Source: JAOZPE01 sp964601275
GTDB lineage: Bacteria > Krumholzibacteriota > Krumholzibacteriia > JAJRXK01
Length of the DNA stretch: 64,000 nucleotides
Assembly (NCBI GenBank): GCA_964601275.1
Contig: CAZRMV010000002.1
Location: 124,001-188,000, forward strand
Direction of reading: 5' to 3'
Under the pieces are notes generated by a model that worked only from the letters and a program-made list of their open reading frames with translations, did not search any database and had not been told where the DNA came from. Shown piece by piece: positions 43,936 to 52,008 of the stretch (its first letter is position 1; every line of letters starts with the position of its first letter). The position numbers were made by a program, and so were the translations under genes.

Positions 43936-45447
43936 ATGCGTTTCACCGTGAAGAAAGCGGGCCTGGAGGCTGTTGCCGCCCAGGTCCTCATCGTGGGGGT
44001 CCATTCGGGTGGACGACGTCTGCGGGGCGCCGGCGCGAAGCTGGACCGCCGCACCGGCGGGGCCCTGACCCGGGCCATGGGGCTCGGGGGGTTCTCGGGC
44101 AAGGCCAAGGAGTTGGCCTGGGCTCCAGCTCCCCGCACCCGGGCGCAGCAGATCCTCCTCGTGGGACTGGGCGCGAGCGATTCCCTCGACCGCAAGGTCC
44201 TGCGCGATGCCATGGGAACGGCCGCCGGAGCGTGTCAGAAGCAGGGATTGGCCACCGCCGGAGTGCTGGTGCCCGCCACCCGTTCCCTCGGCGCCGGGCA
44301 GGCGGCGGAAACGATTGCCCTGGCCCTGCGGCTGGCCAGCTACGATCCAGCCCTCTACAAGACCGAGGCCGCCGAGAAGAAGAAGCCCGCGCTCAAGAGG
44401 GTCTACCTGGTGGGATCCACCGAGGGCCAGGAGAAGGCCCTGGCCGATGGCGCGCGACGCGGAAACGCGATGGCCGAGGGGGTGATCCTGGCCCGTGACC
44501 TGGTGAACCGGCCCTCGAATGAACTCACTCCTCGCTTGCTCGCCCGCCAGGCCCGCGCGCTCGCTCGCCGCGGTGGTCTGCGTTGCCGCGTCTTTGGGCC
44601 CGCCGAGTGTGCGCGACGGGGAATGGGAGGACTGCTGGGAGTGGGGCAGGGAAGCGCCGAGCCGGTCCAGTTCATCCAGCTCGAATACCGCCCCCCCCGT
44701 CTGCCCCGCAAGGCGCCGAAGATCGCCTTCGTGGGCAAGGGGATCACCTTCGACACCGGCGGAATCAGCCTCAAGCCCCCGGCCAACATGGACCAGATGA
44801 AGACCGATATGGGGGGCGCGGCCGCCATACTCGGCGCATTCAAGATCCTGTCGCAGCTCCAGCCGCCCATCCACGTCCTGGGTTACATCGCCGCGGCGGA
44901 GAACATGCCCGACGGCAAGGCCATCAAGCCGGGCGATGTCCTGCGGATGATGAACGGGCTCACCGTCGAGGTGAACAACACCGACGCGGAGGGCCGCCTG
45001 GTCCTGGCCGATGCGCTGCACTTCGCGAAGTTGCAGAAGCCCGATTTCATGGTCGATGCGGCCACCCTCACCGGGGCGTGCATGGTGGCCCTGGGTGATG
45101 TGGCCTGTGGACTCATGAGTGAGAACGACAAGTTGGCCCGACTGGTGGAGGAGGCCTCCCGGGTCAGCGGGGATCCGGTCTGGCGATTGCCGTTGAACGA
45201 CGCCCACCGGGAGAAGATGAAGGGTCACGTGGCCGATCTGAAGAACACCGGTCCGCGCGATGGCGGCGCTTCGACCGCCGCCGGGTTCCTGAGCCGCTTC
45301 GCCGAGGGAGTGGCCTGGGCGCACCTGGATATCGCCGGCATGGTCTGGACCGACGAGAACCGTCCCACCGAACCCAAGGGCGCCACCGGTTTCGGGGCGT
45401 GCCTGTTCCACGCGATCGCCGAGGCGGCCGCTTCGGGAGCCTGGTGA
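43936..45447 (+). CDS. pepA: Leucyl (cytosol) aminopeptidase, M17 family
   Basis: Two-metal aminopeptidase of 503 residues from ATG 43936. The N-terminal macro-like domain spans about 1-165. The catalytic domain has VGKGITFDTGGISLKP with the metal and catalytic Lys residues, MKTDMGGAAAILGA, and the M17 signature NTDAEGRL at 348-355, followed by DAATLTGAC and the FLSRFAEGVAWAHLDIAGMVW end block. It releases N-terminal residues from peptides in the cytoplasm, in keeping with the secreted proteases and peptide transporters in the window. The lipoprotein gene starts 2 bases after its stop. Confidence 0.96.
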   Translation: MRFTVKKAGLEAVAAQVLIVGVHSGGRRLRGAGAKLDRRTGGALTRAMGLGGFSGKAKELAWAPAPRTRAQQILLVGLGASDSLDRKVLRDAMGTAAGACQKQGLATAGVLVPATRSLGAGQAAETIALALRLASYDPALYKTEAAEKKKPALKRVYLVGSTEGQEKALADGARRGNAMAEGVILARDLVNRPSNELTPRLLARQARALARRGGLRCRVFGPAECARRGMGGLLGVGQGSAEPVQFIQLEYRPPRLPRKAPKIAFVGKGITFDTGGISLKPPANMDQMKTDMGGAAAILGAFKILSQLQPPIHVLGYIAAAENMPDGKAIKPGDVLRMMNGLTVEVNNTDAEGRLVLADALHFAKLQKPDFMVDAATLTGACMVALGDVACGLMSENDKLARLVEEASRVSGDPVWRLPLNDAHREKMKGHVADLKNTGPRDGGASTAAGFLSRFAEGVAWAHLDIAGMVWTDENRPTEPKGATGFGACLFHAIAEAAASGAW

Positions 45448-45449
45448 GC

Positions 45450-46439
45450 ATGCGCTTGAAGAACCGGGACGAAGCACCGGACCGCGGACCGTGGTTCAAG
45501 GAGAGGCGGCCGGTCCTCCCGTCGAAGCGGCATCAACGGTTTGGCATCGCCGCGTCGGTCCTGGCGCTTGTGGTCCTTCTGGGAGGGTGTGCCCAGGAGA
45601 ATCCGCCGAGGAAGGCGGCGGCGCCGCCGACTTCCCGGGACACCCTGAAGACTTCCGCCGACCGACCCGGCGCATCGCCCAGGTCGCAAGCGACCTCGCC
45701 GCCGTCGGCGGAAAGCCCCGCCCCCTCCCTGGAGAAGGAGATGAGGGAGGAAGGGGAGATGGGTCCCATCCCGGCGATCGAAGCCGCGGCGGCCGACGAG
45801 GACGCGGCGAAGGTCCTCCGGCGGGCCGCTCGCGCGATCCACCTGACCGAGGCGGCGCGCCGGAAGGTCATCGTGGGACAAGCGGTGAGCACCGGCCCGA
45901 ATGGTGACTTCGAGATCGATCTCAGCTCGGCACCCGATGGACGGTTGTGGTTCCGGCAGAAGTACCCCGGGGTGGCTCCGTATGTGGCCATGTTCACGGG
46001 AACGGAGTCGTTCACGGTGGAGAAGGACGGTCAGCGCCATCTTCTGGGATCCCGGGATTACCTGATGGTCCGCAGCCACGATTTCCAGCGCATCTGCTTC
46101 CAGCCGGGGGTCTTCGCCAACAGCCTCACCCGGGTGAACAAGGAGACCTATCACGGGCAGGTCTGCGTGAAGCTGCAGGGGCTCGCCCGGGACAACACCC
46201 CGGTCGACTTCTTCTATCGCGAAGAGGACGGCCGCCCGGTGGGATTCCGCCTTCTCAACGATCTCTCTCCGGATCAGCGGGTCGAGATCTACTACCGTGA
46301 TTGGATGGACGTCGGTGGGGTCGATCTGCCCTCGGTCATCGTGGCTTCCGATGAACAGGGGGAGTTCGTCTTCCAGTTCCACACCCTCTATTTCGAAGAC
46401 CTGCTGCCCCCCGAGGACGAGACTTCACTGAAGCGATGA
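45450..46439 (+). CDS. Lipoprotein with a possible LolA-like beta fold
   Basis: A 329-residue protein with a long basic n-region and lipobox LLGGC (Cys47), a disordered Pro/Ser/Glu-rich stretch to about residue 110, then a folded part. Segments such as DFEIDLSSAPDGRLWFRQKYPG, TYHGQVCVKLQG and VEIYYRDWMDVGGVDLPSVIVASDEQGEFVFQFHTLYF resemble the antiparallel strands of the LolA/LolB-like family, which bind lipids or lipoproteins. This is fold-level resemblance only. ATG 45450 follows GGGAG and the pepA stop closely. Its stop overlaps the start of the fragment at 46436. Confidence 0.7.
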   Translation: MRLKNRDEAPDRGPWFKERRPVLPSKRHQRFGIAASVLALVVLLGGCAQENPPRKAAAPPTSRDTLKTSADRPGASPRSQATSPPSAESPAPSLEKEMREEGEMGPIPAIEAAAADEDAAKVLRRAARAIHLTEAARRKVIVGQAVSTGPNGDFEIDLSSAPDGRLWFRQKYPGVAPYVAMFTGTESFTVEKDGQRHLLGSRDYLMVRSHDFQRICFQPGVFANSLTRVNKETYHGQVCVKLQGLARDNTPVDFFYREEDGRPVGFRLLNDLSPDQRVEIYYRDWMDVGGVDLPSVIVASDEQGEFVFQFHTLYFEDLLPPEDETSLKR

Positions 46440-46562
46440 ACCGTCCCCTTCCCCGGGTCCTCGAGATCATCACCGGCGAGGACATCGTGCTTCGCGCCGT
46501 GGGAGAGGCGGATGCTCCCCGCTTCCTGGAGATCCTGCAGGATGTCTGCGTCTTTGTCCGTC
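46436..46562 (+). pseudogene. 5' fragment of a gene, GNAT-like start, cut off by the opp genes
   Basis: ATG 46436 overlaps the lipoprotein stop (ATGA). The first 42 residues look coding (ITGEDIVLRAVGEADAPRFLEILQD), close to the N-terminal strand-helix of RimJ/RimL-type GNAT acetyltransferases. From 46563 the frame runs antisense to oppC, becomes Arg/Pro-rich and ends at 46642 without any GNAT acetyl-CoA motif. A truncated gene left by a rearrangement is the simplest reading. A real 68-residue protein is the alternative. Confidence 0.5.
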
Positions 46563-47435
46563 TCAAACGCCCGGTGGACGCGAAGCCGGATCGAACGCGT
46601 CCCGCAGACCGTCGCCCAGGAAGTTCAGGGCCAGAAGGGTGAGGGCGAGGAAGAGCCCGGGAAACAGGATCAACCACCAGTTGACGCTGAGAGCGTTCAC
46701 CGCGGCTGCTCCTTCGTTGGCCAGGCTTCCCCAGGAGGCCTGCGGGGGCTGCACCCCCAGGCCGAGGAAGGACAGGAAAGCCTCCTCGAGCATCACCGCG
46801 GGCACGGTGAGGGTGGCGTAGACCAGGATGGGGCCGAGCATGTTCGGGAGGAGGTGTCCCAGGAAGATGCGCCGGCGGGGAAGACCCAGGGCCACCGCCG
46901 CTTCCACGAATTCGCTGCTCCGCAGGCGTTGCATCTCGCCCCGGACGATCCGGCTCATGGTGAGCCACTGCACCGCACCCAGGGCGAGGAAGAGCAGAAG
47001 GAGACTCTGGCCGAAATAGGCCACGAGCAGGATGACGAAGAACATGAACGGCAGGGAGTAGAGCAGGTCGACCACCCGCATCATGCCCTCGTCCAGGACG
47101 CCGCCCGCCCAACCGGCGACCATTCCCCAGCTCACCCCGATGATCAGGCTGACCAAGGTGGCGACCAGTCCGACCGCGAGACTGATCCTTCCCCCGGTGA
47201 AGACGCGAGTCATCAGGTCGCGGCCCTGGGCGTCGGTGCCGAAAGGGTGCTGCCCGCTCGGGGGCTGGAACTGATGGGGCAGGTCCTGGGCCTGGGGAGA
47301 GTAGGGGCTGAGGATGGGTCCGATCGCCACGCTCAGGACGATGAGGCCGAGCAACCAGAGACTGAACCCCGCCGCTCGGTTCCGTCGCAGACGGAGAAAG
47401 GCTTCCTGCCAGGGCGACGCGATCGTTCGGCTCAT
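46563..47435 (-). CDS. Peptide/nickel-type ABC transporter permease (OppC/DppC family)
   Basis: Inner-membrane permease of 290 residues. It has the N-terminal OppC_N segment, the HPFGTDAQGRDLMTRVFTGGRISL stretch found in the DppC/OppC family, six membrane spans and the EAA loop (VEAAVALGLPRRRIFLGHLLPN) that contacts the ATPase. The start ATG 47435 overlaps the upstream permease stop (ATGA). It is the last gene of the minus-strand unit; no OppD or OppF follows. Confidence 0.93.
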   Translation of the reverse strand: MSRTIASPWQEAFLRLRRNRAAGFSLWLLGLIVLSVAIGPILSPYSPQAQDLPHQFQPPSGQHPFGTDAQGRDLMTRVFTGGRISLAVGLVATLVSLIIGVSWGMVAGWAGGVLDEGMMRVVDLLYSLPFMFFVILLVAYFGQSLLLLFLALGAVQWLTMSRIVRGEMQRLRSSEFVEAAVALGLPRRRIFLGHLLPNMLGPILVYATLTVPAVMLEEAFLSFLGLGVQPPQASWGSLANEGAAAVNALSVNWWLILFPGLFLALTLLALNFLGDGLRDAFDPASRPPGV

Positions 47436-48346
47436 CGCAGTTCCACCCTGGGGTCGAGGACTCGGTAGAGAAGGTCGACCAGCAGGTTCAGTCCGATGAG
47501 GAGGACGCTGTAGAGAAGCACGGTTCCCATGGCCAGGGTGTAGTCGCGGTTGAGGGCCGAGTTGACGAAGAAGGTTCCCAGGCCGCCGATCGCGAAGATC
47601 TTCTCGACGACCACGCTACCCACCAGGATGGACGCGATCGCCGGACCGAGATAGCTCACCACGGGAAGGATCGCGATCCGGAGGGCGTGTTTCGCCACGA
47701 CCACGCGTTCGTGCAGGCCCTTGGCGCGCGCGGTCCGGATGAAGTCCTTCTGGAGCACGTCGAGCATTCCCGCCCGGGTCAGGCGGGCGAGGTAGGCGGC
47801 GCGGATCGCTCCCAGGGTGACCGCGGGGAGGATCAACTGCTGCAGGGTGCCAAAACCTCCGGCGGGCAACCAGCCCAGCTTGAACACGAAGAGGAGGATC
47901 AACAGGGGACCCAGGATGAAGTTCGGCACGCAGATGCCCACCAAGGCGAGACCCATCGCGAGATGGTCGGGCCAGCCGTCGCGCCGGACCGCCGCGATCA
48001 CTCCCAGGGGGATCCCGGTGAGCAGAGCGATGGCCAGGGCCAGAAGACCCAGGCTGAGGGAGACCGGCAGCGCCTGGGCGATGATCTCGTTGACCGTCCA
48101 TCCCGGATACCGGAAGGACGGACCGAGATCGCCGTGCAGCAGCCCCTTGGTGTAGAGCCAGAGCTGGTGGGGGAGAGGCTGGTCCAGTCCGTACCTCGCT
48201 TCGAGCTGATGTCGAACCAGGGGGTCGAGTTCGCGCTCCTGATCGAAAGGGCCGCCCGGAGCCAGGCGCATGAAGAGGAAACTGAACACAACGATGGCGA
48301 CAAGAAGGGGCAGGGTCGAGAGAAGGCGCCGCAACAGGAACCGCAT
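47432..48346 (-). CDS. Peptide/nickel-type ABC transporter permease (OppB/DppB family)
   Basis: A 304-residue permease with the N-terminal FLLRRLLSTLPLLVAIVVFSF span, the periplasmic loop with YGLDQPLPHQLWLYTKGLLHGDLG, six spans in all, the EAA loop RTARAKGLHERVVVAKHALR and the conserved FAIGGLGTFFVNSALNRDYTLAMG near the C-terminus. It pairs with the OppC-type subunit. ATG 48346 overlaps the stop of the binding protein by one base. Confidence 0.94.
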   Translation of the reverse strand: MRFLLRRLLSTLPLLVAIVVFSFLFMRLAPGGPFDQERELDPLVRHQLEARYGLDQPLPHQLWLYTKGLLHGDLGPSFRYPGWTVNEIIAQALPVSLSLGLLALAIALLTGIPLGVIAAVRRDGWPDHLAMGLALVGICVPNFILGPLLILLFVFKLGWLPAGGFGTLQQLILPAVTLGAIRAAYLARLTRAGMLDVLQKDFIRTARAKGLHERVVVAKHALRIAILPVVSYLGPAIASILVGSVVVEKIFAIGGLGTFFVNSALNRDYTLAMGTVLLYSVLLIGLNLLVDLLYRVLDPRVELR

Positions 48347-49983
48347 CAGGAACTCCCCGGCACGCGGCGCACGTTCTGCAACTGGACCATGTTCAGGAGA
48401 TTCGGCTCAAGCCCCTTCCACTTGTTTCCATCGTAGAGATTCGTCACCACGTAGTAGTAGATGGGCAGGATGATGCATTCCTCCCGGGTGACGATGGCCT
48501 CGCATTCCCGCAACATCTCCATTCTCTTCACCGGGTCGAGTTGCCGGTTGGCCTCGTCCAGCAGTCGATCGTAGCGGGACGAGGCGAAGCCGGTGCGGTT
48601 GTTGCCGTTTCCGCGGGTCCAGATCTCCAGGAAGGTATTCGGATCGAGGTAGTCCCCGATCCATCCGCCCCGGGCGATCTGGTAATCGCCCCGGCGCGTG
48701 GTGGCCATGAAGACCTTCCACTCCATGTTCCGCAAGTGGACGGTGACCCCGAGCACCTTCTTCCATTGCTGTTGCAGGACCACGGCGATCTGTCGATGGG
48801 CCTCGCTGGTATTGTAGAGGTAGGTCACCGGGGGAAAGCCCCTTCCTCCGGGATAGCCGGCTTCGGCCAGCAGCCGCCGGGCCCGTTCCGGTTGATACCC
48901 GTCGAGCTGCACTTCCCGGTACCCCGGCAACCCGGGGGGCACCAGGCTGTGCGCGGCAATCTGGCCTCCCCGGGTCACGTGGCGGGTGATGGCCTCTGGA
49001 TCGACCGCGTGATAGAAGGCCTTGCGCACCCGGGGGTCGTCCATGGGCGGAGACCGCACCCCGAAGCGCAGGAAGTAGGTGTTGAAGTAGGGTCCGACGT
49101 GCATGTCGTCCCGTTGCAACAGGCGGTCGACGATGGTCGAGGGCACTCCTTCGGAGTCGACCCAATCCAGCACCCCGCTCTCGTAACGGTTGAAGTTGCT
49201 GTTCACGTCGTCTCCGTGCAGGACATCGACGATTCCCAGTTGGACCCGCGCAGCATTCCAGTAGAGAGGATTGCGCCGAAGCCGGACTTTCTGGTTGATT
49301 CTCCACTCCTGCAGGAGATAGGGACCATTGCTGACGATGTTGGCCGGCCGGGTCCACAACCGCCCCTTTTCCTCGATCACCCAGGTGGGCACTGGATACA
49401 GCGGGTAGTATGCGCAGAGATCGAGCCAGTAGGGGACGGGCCGTTCCAGTTGGACGACCAGGGTCGAATCGTCGGGGCAGATCAAGCCAAGGGTGGAAGG
49501 ATCGGTGACGCGGCCGGCGTGGAAGGCGCGGGCTCCCACGATGGGATCGAGCAGGTTGGCGTAGGGCGCCGCAGTCGCCGGCCGGAGCATCCGGATCCAG
49601 CTCGCGCGGAAATCGAAGCTGGTCAGCCGGCGGCCGTCGCTCCATCGCGCCTGTCGGCGGAGGTGGAAGCGATAGAGCCGTCCGTCGTCCTCGATCTCCC
49701 AGGAACGCGCGGCGGCGGCAATAGGGTGGAGGTCCCCCGGAGCGCGGCGGGTCAGTCCCTCGAAGACATTCTCGAGGATGCGACCGCCGGGCTGGGCGGT
49801 GCACAATTGGGGATCGAGGGTTTCCGGTTCGCGGCCCAGCATGGTGAAATCGGCCGGCTGGTCCTCCAGGGCGCATCCGATCGAAGAGGCTGCGAGAAGT
49901 CCCCCGAGGAGCGCGACGGCGGTGAGCCGGCGCAGGCGCGCGCCTCGAAATGAAGTGGCAGGACGGAAGGTGGCCGTGGACAC
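48346..49983 (-). CDS. Extracellular solute-binding lipoprotein, family 5 (OppA/DppA type)
   Basis: Periplasmic peptide-binding lipoprotein of 545 residues from GTG 49983, which has GGAGAG about 8 bases upstream. The signal peptide ends in the lipobox SSIGC (Cys37). Family-5 features are LGREPETLDPQL at the mature N-terminus, IFEG-like ILENVFEGLTRR, YRFHLRRQARWSDGRRLTSFDFRASW, SNGPYLLQEW, the DPRVRKAFYHAVD motif, and DYLDPNTFLEIWTRGNGNNRTGF near the substrate pocket, as in OppA of the oligopeptide branch. In a diderm it would deliver peptides to the two permeases encoded next. Confidence 0.94.
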   Translation of the reverse strand: MSTATFRPATSFRGARLRRLTAVALLGGLLAASSIGCALEDQPADFTMLGREPETLDPQLCTAQPGGRILENVFEGLTRRAPGDLHPIAAAARSWEIEDDGRLYRFHLRRQARWSDGRRLTSFDFRASWIRMLRPATAAPYANLLDPIVGARAFHAGRVTDPSTLGLICPDDSTLVVQLERPVPYWLDLCAYYPLYPVPTWVIEEKGRLWTRPANIVSNGPYLLQEWRINQKVRLRRNPLYWNAARVQLGIVDVLHGDDVNSNFNRYESGVLDWVDSEGVPSTIVDRLLQRDDMHVGPYFNTYFLRFGVRSPPMDDPRVRKAFYHAVDPEAITRHVTRGGQIAAHSLVPPGLPGYREVQLDGYQPERARRLLAEAGYPGGRGFPPVTYLYNTSEAHRQIAVVLQQQWKKVLGVTVHLRNMEWKVFMATTRRGDYQIARGGWIGDYLDPNTFLEIWTRGNGNNRTGFASSRYDRLLDEANRQLDPVKRMEMLRECEAIVTREECIILPIYYYVVTNLYDGNKWKGLEPNLLNMVQLQNVRRVPGSS

Positions 49984-50015
49984 GAGGGTGACTCTCCGGG
50001 GCAGAGGGCGTCGCG

Positions 50016-50043
50016 ATTGTACCCTTTTGTCCCGGGGGGGCAA
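50016..50043 (-). promoter_or_regulatory. Candidate promoter for the opp genes
   Basis: On the minus strand: TTGCCC (complement of 50038-50043), a 16-base spacer, TACAAT (complement of 50016-50021). Transcription would start near 50009, giving a leader of about 26 bases. Confidence 0.5.
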
Positions 50044-50113
50044 GGGCTGGCCCGGGCGGGATATCGTCTCCCGGGCGGAGACCCGGCCCGCGCGGCGACG
50101 GGTGAACCGGTTC

Positions 50114-50142
50114 TCGCCTGGGCGCGGGAATCCGTGTATAAG
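50114..50142 (+). promoter_or_regulatory. Candidate promoter for xseA
   Basis: TCGCCT at 50114-50119, a 17-base spacer, TATAAG at 50137-50142. The same TCGCCT-17-TA layout occurs before the propionyl-CoA carboxylase genes (58.2 kb). The -10 is good, the -35 weak. Confidence 0.4.
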
Positions 50143-50197
50143 AGAGGCGTCCGGCGGGCCTGTCCCGCCGGGGTCTCCTTTGCGGAACGGCGGGTCC

Positions 50198-51748
50198 ATG
50201 GACGATCTTCCCCTCTTTGCCCCCTCGGATCCCGGCGGCGGGACCACCTGGTCGGTGGCGCGCCTGAACGAGGCCATCTCCATCGCCCTGCAGGACCGCT
50301 TTCCCGGGGAGATCTGGGTGAAAGGCGAGATCCAGGGCCTTTCCCGCACCCGGATGCGCAAGCACTGGTATTTCGAGCTGGTCGAGAAGAAGCCGCTGGG
50401 AGAGGGAGTGAAGGCCCGTCTCTCGGTGGCCCTGCTCTCCTGGAAGCGGGCGGAGGTGGACCGGACCATTGCGTCCACGCCCGGCTTCGTGCTGGACGAT
50501 GGGATCGAAGTGCGCATCCGGGGCCGCGTCGACTTCTATCCTCCTTTCGGCAAGCTGCAATTCGCGATGACCGGAATCGATCCGTCGTTCACCCTGGGGC
50601 AACTGGCCGCCCAGCGGGAACGCGTTCTCCGCGCCCTGGAGGCCGAAGGGTTGTTGCGCCGGAACGCGCGGTTGCCACTGCCCACGGTGCCGGCGCGGAT
50701 CGGGCTGGTGACCAGCGTCGGCAGCGCGGCCTACAACGACTTCCTCAACGAACTGGAACAGGGAGGTTTCGGGCACCACCTCGAGGTCGTGGACGCCCGG
50801 GTGCAGGGCGCCGATGCCGAGTCGACCCTGCTAGCGGCCCTGCGGACCCTCTCCCGCCGCGAACTCGACGTGGTGGCCATCGTCCGGGGAGGAGGCAGCC
50901 GAAGCGATCTGGCCGCCTTCGACAGTGAAGCCCTGGCCCGGGCCATCGCCGGGATGGATCTGCCGGTGATCACCGGAATCGGTCACGAGATCGACACCTC
51001 GGTTGCGGACATGGTCGCCCATACCGCCTACAAGACTCCGACCGCGTGCGCGGCGGCATTGGTCCAGCAGACCGCCCGGTTCATGGAGGACGTGGAGTCG
51101 GCTTGGGAGCGGATCGCGCGGCGGGCCCGGTCGAGGATCGAAGAGGAGGAACGGAGCCTGGTCGCAATCGCCCACCAGACCGCCGTCCGGGCCCGGGTCC
51201 ATCTCGCCGCGGCCGGACAAGCCATCTCGACCGCGCGGCGACGCCTTTTCCGGGAGGCTCCGCGGATCGTCGAACATCGCCGGAGGGTCCTCTTGAGCCT
51301 GGGTGGGGAACTGCGGGCGGTGGCGCGGTTGTCGATCCTGCGTCGGCGCCAACGTCTCCAGATCGCAAGCCGGTCGCTGTCGATGGCGCGCCTGGCCCCC
51401 CAGCTCGAGCGCCGCGCCGAGCGACTCGCCCGCCATCATCGCCGGATCGTGAAGGAGGCGGTGAAGGTGGTCACACGAGAAGGCGCCCATCTGGACGATC
51501 TGTCCACCCGGATCCGTCTGCTCGATCCCATGCGGGTTCTGCACCGCGGGTACAGTATCAGCCGGGATGAACGAGGCCGGTTGGTACGAAGCGTCGCCGA
51601 CATCATTCCGGGAAGCCTTCTCTCGACAACGCTGACCGATGGAATCGTCCTCAGTCGCGTCGAGGAAGCGAGGGTGCGTACGGCGGCCGAAGAAGAACAG
51701 GAATCATCGGCGGGGAGATCGTTTCCCCGACGCGAGGAGGGAACATGA
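50198..51748 (+). CDS. xseA: Exodeoxyribonuclease VII large subunit
   Basis: Catalytic subunit of the single-strand-specific exonuclease VII. It has 516 residues from ATG 50198. The N-terminal OB domain (about 15-110) includes WVKGEIQGLSRTRMRKHWYFEL. The nuclease core has RIGLVTSVGSAAYNDFLN, VVAIVRGGGSRSDLAAFDSEALARAIA, PVITGIGHEIDTSVADMVAHTAYKTPTACA and the DxxxxxGYSI block (LDPMRVLHRGYSIS). A long coiled-coil region between about 290 and 440 matches the family. It is longer than the E. coli enzyme (about 456 residues), mostly through the N- and C-terminal tails. It overlaps xseB by four bases. Confidence 0.96.
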   Translation: MDDLPLFAPSDPGGGTTWSVARLNEAISIALQDRFPGEIWVKGEIQGLSRTRMRKHWYFELVEKKPLGEGVKARLSVALLSWKRAEVDRTIASTPGFVLDDGIEVRIRGRVDFYPPFGKLQFAMTGIDPSFTLGQLAAQRERVLRALEAEGLLRRNARLPLPTVPARIGLVTSVGSAAYNDFLNELEQGGFGHHLEVVDARVQGADAESTLLAALRTLSRRELDVVAIVRGGGSRSDLAAFDSEALARAIAGMDLPVITGIGHEIDTSVADMVAHTAYKTPTACAAALVQQTARFMEDVESAWERIARRARSRIEEEERSLVAIAHQTAVRARVHLAAAGQAISTARRRLFREAPRIVEHRRRVLLSLGGELRAVARLSILRRRQRLQIASRSLSMARLAPQLERRAERLARHHRRIVKEAVKVVTREGAHLDDLSTRIRLLDPMRVLHRGYSISRDERGRLVRSVADIIPGSLLSTTLTDGIVLSRVEEARVRTAAEEEQESSAGRSFPRREEGT

Positions 51749-52008
51749 GCGCGAAGAAGACCCCGGCCAAGGCATCGAGTTACGACAAGGCCATGGAAGA
51801 GCTCGAGGCCATCCTCACCGATCTCGAGGACGAGAGCATCGGGGTGGATGAACTCGCGGCCAAGGTGAGGCGCGCCAGTGAACTCATCCAGTTCTGCCGG
51901 GATCGGCTCGCCGGGACCCGCCTGGAGATCGAGCAGGTGGTGGCCGAACTGGAGAACTTCGATGAAGATGCGGATTCTCCGGATGAGGATCCAGCGGGAG
52001 AACGATGA
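51745..52008 (+). CDS. xseB: Exodeoxyribonuclease VII small subunit
   Basis: An 87-residue two-helix protein that binds along the XseA coiled coil. The family core YDKAMEELEAILTDLEDESIGVDELAAKVRRASELIQFCRDRL is clear, and it is followed by an acidic tail. GAGGAGGG precedes ATG 51745. The ATGA overlap with xseA and the overlap with the OPT gene indicate coupled translation. Confidence 0.95.
   Translation: MSAKKTPAKASSYDKAMEELEAILTDLEDESIGVDELAAKVRRASELIQFCRDRLAGTRLEIEQVVAELENFDEDADSPDEDPAGER

Noticed and set aside
51081..51570. Alternative frames within xseA as small genes
   Set aside because: They overlap the conserved exonuclease VII core in other frames and have no start signals or family resemblance.
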